A stretch of DNA of 64,000 bases from Sambucus nigra (taxonomy: Eukaryota; Streptophyta; Magnoliopsida; Dipsacales; Adoxaceae): assembly GCA_949130495.1 (NCBI GenBank), contig OX422221.1, forward strand, positions 28,498,917-28,562,916. Reading direction: 5' to 3'. Position 1 is the first letter of the stretch, and each line of letters opens with the position of its first letter. This document shows positions 22,805-33,155 of the stretch, piece after piece. A program made the position numbers and the translations under genes. The notes under the pieces are model-generated. The model saw only the letters and a program-made list of their open reading frames with translations. It ran no database searches and was not told the DNA's origin.

Positions 22805-23378
22805 GTTGATGTAAAAAATTAGATCATTCTAATTATTCAATCACAGATAAATAAATGAGACAAAGAATTTTAAAGTGGTTCAACCTTATAAGAATGGCCT
22901 ACGTCCACTGTTTTGGTATTGCTGTTTGTATGGGAATTCTCGATTACAAGTTATCTCAAGAAATTCTGGTCTGGGTCCTCCTCTTACAATGAAGATTGTA
23001 CAATGTATTTATAGCCCTGAGGCTGTAATGTGAAAGGGTACTACATTAAATGATATACATATGAAAGGGTAATACATTTAATGCCCTCTTTGCGTGCGCG
23101 TCCAAATGATAAGCATTTAAACTGTTGGTATCCTGCTTCGAGGTGGAGCTCGGACCGCCTAAGCTTCTCGGTATTTAAGAGTTCCTCGGAGGGGTTTGCT
23201 CCTCGGAGTATATGAGTTCCTCGGAGTAAGTAGTGTTCCTCGAGGAATTAGTCTTCCTCGTTGTAGTCTTGTTCCTCGGACCGAGTGGGTTCCTCGGAAG
23301 TGTTTATAGATGCCATGTAGATAGCCACGTGTCTTCATAGGATTGGTCCACGTCAGTAGATTAAATTTGGTATCAACA
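22805..23378 (-). repeat. 5' LTR of element C (574 bp)
   Basis: It has the same TGTTGATG/ATCAACA ends as the left copy. It carries about seven GTTCCTCGGA-type motifs at 23180-23300 (TCCGAGGAAC in the sense of the element). The outer flank is ATGAT (23379-23383) followed by element B coding sequence. Confidence 0.92.
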
Positions 23379-24860
23379 ATGATGATGAGGTATCCAGAGC
23401 ATGCATGTCCACTTTATCCATCACTCTTAAGATCATTATGCGGGTTGTGAGGGCACAAGCGGTGGACTAGATCTGCAAGGATAGAGTACGCCAACTACTG
23501 GCTGAGGAAGCAAAGGGTTATTCGGTCATTTCAGAGGGAGGACTACGCTTTAATAGGAGGTTGATTGTGTCGGAAGGTGAGGATTTGAGGCACGCTGTTA
23601 TGACAGAGTCCTAAAGTTCGAGGTTTGTGGTACATACCGGTGGGGATAAAATATACCAGTATATGACGAGGCAATATTGGTGGGCAGGAATGAAATGGGA
23701 CATAGCGAAGCTTGTCTCGAAATGTACCACGTGTCAGCTCGTGAAAGTTGATTATCAAAAACCTCTAGGGACGCTGCAACCACTAGAGATTCCTGTGTGG
23801 AAGTGGGAGAGCATCTACATGGACTTCATTACTGGGTTGCCTACATCTCAGAGGGGTCACGATTCCATATGGATAATTATGGATCGATTGACCAAGGTAG
23901 GCCATTTCCTATCAGTTCGCACAGACTTTGAGACGATACGTTACCTATTAATATTGTGTCTGACAGAGATAAGGTTTTTATCGCCCATTTGTGGTAGAGC
24001 TTTCTGGAGTCTATGGGTATAGAGTTACAGTTGAGTACCACCTATCATCCCCTGACATATGGGCAGACTGAGAGAGTAAATCAGATGCTATAAGACATGC
24101 TAAGGATGTGCATTTTTTACTTTGGGGGAGGATCGAAGCGATATCTTCCTTTAGTACAGTTACCGTATAACAACTCTTACCAGTTTACGATTGGCATGTC
24201 ACTATTCGAGGCACTGTACGGGAGACCTTGTCGTTCACCCGCCTATTGGTTAGAAGTGGGGGACAATAAGTTGTTGGGCCAGAGATTGTCCTGGAGACAA
24301 CTGCCACGATAAAGCTAATTCGGGGACGGATTCGAATAGCTCAGGATAGGCAGAAGAGTTATGTTGATGCTTCACGGAGACATGTGGAGTTGGAGGTTAG
24401 ATATCAGGTATTGGTCCGGGTGTCCCCTATGAAAGGAGTGATAAGGTTCAGTAAGAAAGGTAAGTTAGCTTCGAGGTATATAGGACCCTCCCCTATTATT
24501 GAGAGGGTGGGACCAATAGCTTAAAGACTGGGTTTGCCAGAGCATCTTCAGCGGATACACGACATGTACCATGTGGCATCACTGAAGAAATATCATAGGA
24601 GAGAGATGTACTTCTAGCATGTCCTATCGAGGAAATTGATAAGAAATATCAAGAAAATTGATTTACGTCAAAACATCTCGTATGAGGAGAGATCGATAGT
24701 TATTCTGGACCGTAGTGAGAGCAAGCTACGATCAAAGGTTGTTCCACTAGTGAGAGTATAGTGGGGTCATCACAGCATTGAGGAGTCTATAAGGGAGCGG
24801 GAGGAGGATATGCAGGAGCGATATCCAGAGTTCTTCACCGCAGGTATGACCTAATTTCGG
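23379..24860 (+). pseudogene. Element B integrase and chromodomain, broken
   Basis: This continues B's polyprotein after C. The zinc finger has VHTGGDKIYQYMTRQYWW and CTTCQLVK. The core has YMDFITGLPTSQRGHDSIW with the first Asp kept. A deletion of about 15 codons follows RTDFETIR, so the second-Asp region (SDRDK) is read in another frame. YHPLTYGQTERVNQML then a TAA follow. The C-terminus has VSPMKGVIRFSKKGKLASRYIGP, LPEHLQRIHDMYHVASL and a chromodomain-like end: YEERSIVILD, LRSKVVPLVRV, HHSIEESIREREEDM and RYPEFF. Chromodomains of chromoviruses direct insertion into heterochromatin. Several stops are present. Confidence 0.88.
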
Positions 24861-24890
24861 GGATGAAATTCCTTTGTAAGGGGTGGAGTA
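24852..24890 (+). promoter_or_regulatory. Pre-LTR hairpin and polypurine tract of element B
   Basis: TAATTTCGGGGATGAAATT is an imperfect inverted repeat, followed by AAGGGGTGGAGTA directly before the 3' LTR. The purine run primes plus-strand DNA synthesis. The same hairpin-plus-tract layout occurs in G, D and E. Confidence 0.7.
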
Positions 24891-24989
24891 TGTAACACCC
24901 CTTATTTGTATGCATTTTAAAAATTAATTAATTCGGGTAAGAATTTAAATTACTTGCGAGTCATAATTTAATGGAGTTTATTATGGGAA

Positions 24990-25050
<61 letters not shown>

Positions 25051-26534
25051 AGAGAATAAATGGTTGATATTTATGGAAATTCAATTACTAGGTGAATAGT
25101 AATAATTATTTACGTCATAAGTGTAATAGTGACGTGGGATTCACTTAACTCAGTCGGGAGTCGGTTATAGACTAAATTAGGTGTGAGATAAGAAATTTTG
25201 TAAATTAATTTGGATGCAAATTCTGAGATCACGATTGAGTCTGGATGGGATGAAATAGTAGGAAAAGAGTACCCGGGGGGTAGTAAATAGGTCTCGGGGC
25301 ATTTTTAGGTATAATCAAGCTCGCACGGGGGTAATTGGGTCACTGGGGCTTGGCCCATTAGGCTAAAAACGGGATTTAGCTTTAAGACCTAATTGGGAGA
25401 AAAGCGAAACGATAGAAAACACAAATGTAAATCCTAAGTTTTGAGAGAAACCTATAGGGAGAAGTCAGAGTGCATTGGGGATCCTTTTGGAGACAAGACT
25501 GTGGACGAATTTGGAGAGTTCATCATCAACCCAGCAAATCACACACTCGGATCAGACCATACGTACCCATAAGGAAAGTGGTTAACTTTCTATAGAATTT
25601 ACTTATGTTTTCAATTCATATTTGGGTGATGTGGAAATCTAAAATTGGTTTTGGGTATAAACGGGTACAAATTGGGGTTTTTGTAAGTTGAAAACTAAAA
25701 GGAGAATTGGTGTAGGAATCTATTATGTTATATAATTCTGAGTACATATTTAACTTAGATGTTAAAAACCAAGTAGAAATTGAAGACTAAAATTGGGGTA
25801 AGTGGATGAAATTGGGACTGCACAAAGAAAACTCGGAAATTTCCCAATTTTTGAATAAGTAGAGATTTGTGGGGATTAAGTCATATTTGAGGTTTTAGGG
25901 GAGGTCCTAATCATATCCCCATGTATTAAAAATGTTGTCTGCATTTGGGTTGAACCATAAAAGAAGTGGGAATTGGGAAAAATTCGTTAATGGCTGAAAC
26001 AGGGTCGGAGAAGACAAAGACCTGTTCGATCGATAAAAAGAGTCGATCGATCGATCGTCCAGTAATTTTGCCAGGTTGGCCAGTTTTCTTTATATAATCG
26101 AAATTAATTTAAAATTTCAATTCCCATACATTATTTAGTGAGAAATAAATATGGAACATAAATTCCTAACAATTTTAAGGGAAAGTAATTAGGATTGGAA
26201 GGGATTTATGCGTGACACACTATGGTTAATTTTGAGAAAATTATTCCTAAATAAATAAATACGGATCGAGTGCGCGAGTCCGTATATATTGGTTTAGTGA
26301 TGCCAAGGTATTAAACTAATTAAGAATGAAAGATAATTAATTCGCAGTCAGGGATTTAGACTCGGGTATTATTTTTATTCTCGGGCCGTGAGATCGATTT
26401 TGAATATATTGGTTGGGCGACACCAAAAGCAACTTAATTAGTGTGGAAATTAATTAATAATCAGGGTTGGACCATAAACTCATAATATTTTGTATAGGCT
26501 TGTGTTACGGACATAGTATGCGGTAAAGCCGTGG

Positions 26535-26586
<52 letters not shown>

Positions 26587-27842
26587 TAGATATATGGTGT
26601 GTTCATAAATATCAGTGATTAGATATTATTAATTTACATCCTCTAGTGCTATCAGGGGAGGTTGCATGTAGTGGGTGAATCCCCTAGCTTGAGGAGTAGG
26701 GAGATTATATGCCCAGGTCATAGCGTCCGTTATATGGGTGAGGGCATCTCACTTTCAGGGAAGGAATATGATCGCCTCCATTATGTATGATTTCAACCAA
26801 GTTAGTGACTGATCTTGACTTGGGGTAGCTAGGTTATGTGAATACATCTAGTGGAATAGCACTTCAGATAATATACATCCGGTGAGTTATTACTCGGGAG
26901 GATGGTTATTATTATTTATTATTTCAACATATGTGTGAATGTTTTAATATGGTTATACGTATATAATGAGATAAATAATTATATACGGGTAAATTAATAC
27001 AGGCCGAGAATTGTATTATATGTATAACGGGTGTGAAAGCTATATGAATTTAAGAAAGGAAATGATTAATTAAGTTAATGTTAATAATAACTTAGAAATC
27101 ATAATTTTTCAATGCTCGGTTAGAGTAGGGTGGTTGCAAGGGGTTATATCGGATATCTAGTACGGGATAAATGACTAGGGGAATTAATTAAGGCGTTAGT
27201 TGTGCACATTAGAGGAGGGTGAGGATGTCCTTAAGTTAGTGCAGCACTAACTAAAATATGAAGAGCATTCATGAATATTTATTACTGCAAGTTAATCATT
27301 TGCTAAATGTTTTCAAAAATATTTTGGGTTCTAACCCTTGCTTTAAATATTTTAAAACCCTTTTAGGTGTCCTGCCACAGGGACACCAGTCTTGACTCAT
27401 TCCAGGGATTCGTTGCTGCAGCATATGTGGATGTTGCAGGATTTCGATAGGTGCCTCTATTCCTTTTATTCTTAGAGTAGGGGTTTATCATCATATATTC
27501 GAGCATGTGGCTCACAGTTTTATTTAGTATTCATTCAGATACTTTGTGATTGTTATTACCTATGTTTACTTTTGTTGGATTTTAGCCATGGTTTATTCGG
27601 TCATATTATTATTTAGAAGTGAATGGCTGAATTCAGTTAATTGGGATTGTTTAAATTATTCTGTTTCCGCGTGAGTATTTCATTAAATTAATGAAAGAAA
27701 AAACTTGACACCAGTCTAATTTTCACTTAGGTGGTTAGCAATTCAAAAGTCGACAATGATGCTAAGAATGAACCAACTGAGAAACATGTTCTAATTTAAT
27801 TTAGGAGTGATCACCCGGGGTTTAATTAGGCGGGGTGTCACA
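24891..27842 (+). repeat. 3' LTR of element B (2.95 kb)
   Basis: TGTAACACCCC to GTGTCACA. It keeps the ~0.9 kb (about 26680-27585) lost from the 5' LTR. It includes (TA)n tracts at 24993-25048 and 26536-26582, a TCGA cassette at 26025-26058, TATATAA at 26091, and a GACAATGATGCTAAGAATGA block near the 3' end. TAAAT follows at 27843-27847. Confidence 0.93.
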
Positions 27843-27847
27843 TAAAT

Positions 27848-28336
27848 CTAATTAATCTAAGGGATGGCTAATCTAATAATCTTAATTTTTGAAGGTCACA
27901 ATTCATCAAATAGTCAAATGAGTAAAATACATTCCCGAGTTATCAGTTTGGCCTAAAACTGCCCCGGGACCTAAACTGAACCCCCGGGTAGACTTTTCTA
28001 ACTATATTGATACTCTTAGATACATTGACCCACTCAAAATGACCATACAGATGACATAAAAGTAAATTACTTTATAATCTATTAAATTAGTCCCGATACG
28101 ACTGGCACGCACGTCCCAACTTAATTTCCAAAATTATCGTGTTTTCCATTCGTGACAATTTTAATAAGCTGGTAATCATATATTACTATACTCTATTAGT
28201 AATATTCAACATAAATATCAAAATTAAATACTAACTCTCATCTCGCTATTATTTGAATCCGAATTAATTACTAATTAATTCACATTTTTATTCAATTAAT
28301 CCATTTTTAAAATCAGTAAAAATATGGGGTATTACA
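27848..28336 (-). repeat. LTR F, right segment (5' end)
   Basis: On the minus strand it begins TGTAATACCCCA at 28336 and includes the GACCCGG/CCCCGGG-rich and AAAATGACCATAC-type segments also found near the 5' end of LTRs H, D and E. It is the continuation of 4002-5471 across element B. ATAGG (28337-28341) would be the flank copy. Confidence 0.78.
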
Positions 28337-28824
28337 ATAGGGTCTAGCGTATATATAAGGTTATGTATGTTAAATGTGTTGCATATTAATGTATTAATAT
28401 TGTTAATTGAAATCCAAGAGAGTGGGGACATTTTTTATGTGATTCAGGGTGGTTGGATTTATTGTCGAGCTGGGAGATATAACTCGGGATTTATTGTCGA
28501 GCTGGGAGATATTCAGGGTGGTAGTGTATGTTGTCTTTTTAACATAAATGTGGATGTGTGTACTTTTATGCTGAGAGGAGGGAATTTGGAATGTTATAAC
28601 TGTGGGATTAAAGCCATATTACGATTTAAGAGTTGGTAAAAGCAGATTTTTTTTTTCGTGCGGTTAAACACATGTACAGAGTGTATTGGCGCTCTGGGTT
28701 ATTGGATCCGTTTAGGACTATATGTAGCAATAATAAGGGTAAGTGATTACGGAGCTAGTTGAGACTGAGAGTACTAGGTTTATCCGAATTTCGAGGACGA
28801 AATTCCATTATGAGGGGGAATGTA
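28337..28824 (+). mobile_element. Element G: 3' internal tail of a chromovirus
   Basis: No coding domain can be read. GGATTTATTGTCGAGCTGGG is repeated in tandem 35 bp apart (about 28454 and 28489). The end carries the hairpin GAATTTCGAGGACGAAATTC and then GAGGGGGAATGTA directly before an LTR, as in element B. LTR F probably landed in this element and separates it from its upstream part. Confidence 0.65.
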
Positions 28825-29847
28825 TGTAACACCCCGTAAATTCAAGGATGTTTAATTTAACAATGTTTTGGGAGAGAAAGAATTTAATTTATTGGAGGGA
28901 AATAAATTCATGAGTTGGGAAATTTTTAAATGTTTAAATTTATTAATTTGGCAAATTGAGGATGAATTATTTGGACTATTCTGTGTCGCATTTTGAGGTA
29001 AAAATATGGAGAATGTTATAGGTTAATTTGGATGGAAATTCGGAATGCGTGGTTGAGTCCGGATGGGTCAAAATAGTTGGAATTGAGTGTCCATTGGTAT
29101 AATATGGATTTCGGATCCTTTCTAGACGTATTTTAGCTCCCAAATAAATGTTTGGGCCATTTTTAGAAGGCCCAAAAGCCCAAAAACGGAATTAGAGTTA
29201 ATAATAATTCATTCCTAGATGATTAAATTCAGGAGAGCCAAAGAATAGAGCAACTAGATGAGATTTAGGGAGATTAATCCAAGAAAAAGAAATGAAACCC
29301 TTGCATCAACCCATCATCTTCATCAAAGATCTGATTCTACAAACCTAAGGCAAGTGGTTTAACTTGCATTTGTTAATTTGCATTTTCCGATTTATATTAA
29401 AGAAGGTGGGATTTAATTAATATGTTAGGGTTTAATCTAATTAGAAATTAGGGATTTCATGTTTGGGATTTCAAAATATGTAGAGATTTTTAGATTTTGT
29501 GAATTTGATACCCCAATTTGATGTAGATGATGTATTTAGTTATTCCACTTATAGTTTATTTTTCTTATTTGACTTGTAGCTGGTGGTTGTTTCGACAAGG
29601 ATTACATTTATTCCGTTTTTATTTTTGCTTGATTCAGTGATTGCATGATGCTTAGTTATATATTCTTTCACATGTTGTTAGTGATTTTAATTAAAAGATA
29701 AAGTTTAGCACCATGTCTTTTGAATACTTGGTGGTTAGCAAGTTTCAAAAAGTTATCGACAGTGATGCAAAGAATGAACTAGATGAGATTCCTATTTAAT
29801 TTGGTATAGGACTTATCAACTGGTATTTTATTACGCTGGGTGTCACT
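28825..29847 (+). repeat. 3' LTR of element G (about 1.0 kb, core deleted)
   Basis: TGTAACACCCCGT at 28825 and GGGTGTCAC(T) at 29847. It keeps the 5' third and the conserved ATCGACAGTGATGCAAAGAATGA block near its 3' end. It is a third the length of the other LTRs and has no TCGA cassette. Confidence 0.75.
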
Positions 29848-30157
29848 TTTCTTATAATTTTTCTACCATTTCCCTCCATCATTATATTTTTTTTCTTTAT
29901 CACGTTTCGTTCATTTAATGGAAAAATATAAATTAAATAATAGAAATATGTTTGGGAAATATTTATAGTCTTTATCTCATTTTTAAGTAAAATACTCTTA
30001 TTTTTTAAGTTCATTTTTTTATATTATTTGGGTAACATTTCGAAAGTTTTAACTCTTATTAAAAATAGGGCAACTAACATTGCAAAAAAATATTTATATT
30101 TCTTATCACTTTTGTTTTTGTTGTTAACTCAAAGGAAACCGAATATATATATATATA
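29848..30157. other. AT-rich spacer between G and J
   Basis: No gene is visible. It ends in (TA)n at 30143-30158, the landing site of element J. Confidence 0.6.
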
Positions 30158-31225
30158 TAAGGACATATTTTCATAGGTCCGTTATCAATTTATTATGTCA
30201 TATATCGCTACACTGTCGAAGAGTATTCATGAGACATATACATCAAAGACGGATTCGAATTACTCAAGTTCTTCATCATTCAAGGCTCCGCGAAGTTTAC
30301 TTTTGTAAGGTTATGTTTAAATACCTTTACATTTCACTTTGAGTGTTTGGGATATTTTTACAAAATATTTTCTAAGTGGTGGAGCGGACTTTTTCGTCAA
30401 AATTTGAGAATGAGTATTTTTTCTAAGTGTTGAAGCGGACATTAAAATAATGTTTTTTTTCGCAACATTTGTTCGAGCGACATAGCATGTCGTTCGTGCG
30501 AGATAGCATGTCGCGCGATCTCGTTCGAACGACCGTTGTCCTTCGTTCGAGCGACATCCTGATCTCGTTCGAACGAGCTCTATTTTCGAGGCGGCGCATT
30601 TTTCTATAAATACTCATTATTTGGTAACGTTTTCATTAAGAAGTCCATACGTTTTCCAGAACAGAAACACTGCCAAACCAATAATCTTTAGGCTTCTTCT
30701 TTTAGGGTTTTAATCCCTTTTTGATTTACAATTCACAAAACTCCCATCTTGCTTTAGTGAATTGTTTTGGTGTTCAAGAACACATCTTTGCCTTTGTTCA
30801 TCTTTTGTGGAGTGAGTCTCTACACCATATGGCTGCGTGTCATTAAGGATCTTGCAGCGTGAAGATTCTTTGCTGAAGATAGGACTGCGAGCCCTTGGAG
30901 GGTGTTGCGGGTATTCTCTTGCTGAGTTCAAGACTGCGAGTCTTTGTGGATTGGTTGCGCGTTGATCCATTGCAGATTTCTCTATGTAATTGTAAGTTGC
31001 GATTTATAGATTCATAGTGAAATAAAGGTTTTACCCGAAAGAGGTTTTTTTCCTGAAATCTGTGTCTCAGCATATTTATTGTGTCGCATGCGTTATTTGT
31101 TTATGGTTTGTCACACGCACCATAGATGTATGTTTAGGGTCTGAATTAATAGACTCTAATTAAATAAGTGAGCCAAATTAGATATTTGCGAATTTAATCA
31201 ATTATCACAGTCTCACGTTTCTCAA
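30158..31225 (+). repeat. 5' LTR of element J
   Basis: It starts at TAAGGACATATTTTC and ends at CACGTTTCTCA(A). It matches 36810-37879 throughout with scattered substitutions. The start lacks the usual TG, so the exact boundary is uncertain by one or two bases. Confidence 0.85.
30466..30612 (+). promoter_or_regulatory. GTTCGAAC palindrome cassette and TATA box, 5' LTR J
   Basis: Six or so TCGTTCGAACGA-like palindromes, including perfect CTCGTTCGAACGAG at about 30562-30575, are packed upstream of TATAAATA (30605-30612). The right LTR repeats this layout, with TATAAATA at 37259-37266. It is a likely U3 enhancer-promoter. Confidence 0.65.
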
Positions 31226-31226
31226 A

Positions 31227-31240
31227 TTGGTATCATAGTG
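31227..31240 (+). promoter_or_regulatory. Primer-binding site of element J
   Basis: TTGGTATCATAGTG lies directly after the LTR. Eight bases (TGGTATCA) match the initiator-Met tRNA complement, which is usual for copia and many gypsy elements. Confidence 0.7.
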
Positions 31241-31407
31241 GGTTATGCTAATTTATCGCGTATTCCTATTTTCCGCAAAAAATTGTGTGATATTGATTTT
31301 TTTTAAAATCAGTTATGTAAAAAATTGCAATTTTTCCAATGGAACGCCCATTTAATGAGGAGCCTATTTTTGAAAAAAAATCACGACCATGCTAAAAATT
31401 TAAAACT

Positions 31408-32106
31408 TTGAATTTAAAACTTTGCAAAAGAATTAAAGTTTTGGAAAAAGAAAATTCTCTCTTTAAAATTAAGATTGAATATTTGCAAGTGTTCCAAACT
31501 CAAAGTGATATTTGTCGTGAGCACTTTGGTAATTTGTGTATTGATTTTGATTCTTTGAAAATTGCCAAAAAGGAGAGTGATGATAGGGTCCTCTTTTTAG
31601 AAAAGGAATTGGAGGACCTTAAAAATTCGATGGTTTGTGTTTGTGCCAAAGAGGAGAAAAATATTTGAGTCAATGAGTTTGTGGGACGTGAAAAGACTCT
31701 TAGGAAAAAGTTTGTTTTAATTGAGGGAGAGAGAGATACGCTTTTAGGAATTGTTGAAAACTTGAAAAAGGCGTCCCTTAATTTGGAAGCGTCTAATTCT
31801 TTGCTTGAGTCAAAAATTTTGAAATTAAAAAATGATTTGACAGCCTCAAGTAGGTTTGATAGTGATGGTAATGGCTCATCGTGTTCTCATGCTTCTAATA
31901 CTAAAGCCAAAACCATTATTTGTTTTAGAGGGTCAACCAATTTTCAGGATGTTAGAAAAGGTCAACCCATAGGTACCGTTCCGCCCGTTTACACATGTTC
32001 ATATTGTGGTCGGAAAGGTCACCTTAGGCGTTTTTGTTTTGATCTTGGAAAATGTCCTAGGAAATTTATGTCTAGTGTTCCCGTGGTTCCCAAATCCCCT
32101 ACATGA
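31408..32106 (+). pseudogene. Element J Gag C-terminal part (coiled coil plus zinc knuckle)
   Basis: One frame runs from about 31408 to the TGA before CGTTTC at 32104, broken once by TGA at 31666-31668. The first two thirds are heptad-rich: LEKENSLFKIKIEYLQ, DSLKIAKKESDDRVLFLEKE, ERDTLLGIVENLKKASLNLE. The last third has the knuckle CSYCGRKGHLRRFC, an intact CX2CX4HX4C. The style recalls Sirevirus Gag C-termini. Upstream capsid sequence is missing. The segment could bind RNA, but no intact protein can be predicted because of the stop. Confidence 0.7.
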
Positions 32107-33150
32107 CGTTTCACATCTATTTGGGTTAGGAAATCACATTTGGATACGCTAGATTTTAGACAAGTTGATTCTCATTTGCTTGCATATGATTCTTCTCTTG
32201 CCATATCATAGAGATGATTGTGTTTGCATGTTTGTCATACACTAGTTGAGGTTTCATGTTATATATTTGCTAGTTTGTTGACATGTACTTTTTGTATGTT
32301 TTATTTTTTTTGGAAAAATTGTGAAAAATAAAAAAAGATTTTATTTTTGATAAAATTTTTGAAAAATACAAAAAGATTTTTGTATTTTGTTTGCACCGTT
32401 TATGGATGAAAACTTAGGATGACCAAGTCACAACATCATTCCATTTTATATGTGACTATTTAATAGTGTTTTGAGACAATAGGTCAATTCATCCTTGTGC
32501 TTTATAATGTTTGGAGTCATTAAGATGTAATTAAGTGTTACTTCCTACATGTTTGACTCATGTTTACTTTATTGCACACATGCACGAATTTGTTTGATTA
32601 TTGTGCTTGTCTTATCACATGTTGGCTGGGTGTTTTCACTTCAATCTTGTCCTTAAAACGAACCAAGCGCGATAAATTTTGATAAGAAAATTGTGCATAT
32701 AAAAACCGTTTTGTGAGTTTGCATGTTTTGTTTCAAAATGGGGAAGGGCTGCGAAAGGTTCATTTTGCCTTTGCAAGTACTAATCCACCATTAAATTGGA
32801 CCTAAAAATGGAGAAATTTTATTATCCGGGGTCCAAAGAGGTTTAAAAGAGCCCGAAAAAATTTAAAGGAAATAAAAAGAATTTGATGCCAATTATGGGT
32901 CATTTAGGTTTTTGCTCCAATTCTCCAAAGTTTGAGAATTTAGTTTATTCACCTCTAAAAGAAAATATATATGAGGGAGTTTGGTTGGAGAATTAAAACG
33001 GGTTTGCATGTCCTTGAAATTCTTGAAAATGCCCTAAAAAGTTTTGGACGTTACTGGTGTGGAAATCATCTGACTTTGATTTGTTGATTTGCATAAGACA
33101 ATGTCATCTAAATTCAATAAATTTTTACACCTAAGGATTATTTTGTTGTT
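32107..33150 (+). other. Non-coding interior of element J, left of LTR H
   Basis: AT-rich, with short degenerate stretches and no recognisable domain. It ends in the target copy CATTC (33151-33155). Confidence 0.6.
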
Positions 33151-33155
33151 CATTC

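Larger units (their letters stand above)
10813..23378 (-). mobile_element. Element C: Tat-clade Ty3/gypsy retrotransposon with antisense gene
   Basis: On the minus strand: 5' LTR (23378-22805), primer site, gag, protease, RT, degenerate RNase H, repeat linker, second RNase H and integrase ending at 16566. A convergent spacer and a plus-strand gene (12390-16009) follow, then a foreign block (12336-11418) and the 3' LTR (11417-10813). ATGAT flanks both outer ends (10808-10812 and 23379-23383). Two RNase H domains and an antisense gene between integrase and 3' LTR are known for the plant Tat clade. The usual 3' end with its polypurine tract is missing and is replaced by a copy of B's integrase. 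Confidence 0.9.
5472..27842 (+). mobile_element. Element B: full-length Tekay-like chromovirus, split by element C
   Basis: The order is 5' LTR (5472-7558), primer site (7561), gag (7749), protease, RT, RNase H (to 10812), then element C (10813-23378), then integrase and chromodomain (23379-24860), polypurine tract and 3' LTR (24891-27842). Both ends are flanked by TAAAT (5467-5471 and 27843-27847), a perfect 5-bp target duplication inside LTR F. Without C the element is about 9.8 kb. It is dead: stops throughout, an in-frame RT deletion, and a deletion in integrase. Confidence 0.92.

Noticed and set aside
28367..28639. A 90-codon plus-strand frame
   Set aside because: It contains the 35-bp tandem duplication and sits in the 3' tail of element G; no domain is visible.
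30466..30600. Palindrome cluster as a CRISPR-like array
   Set aside because: Units are variable, spacing is irregular and short, and the context is a plant LTR.
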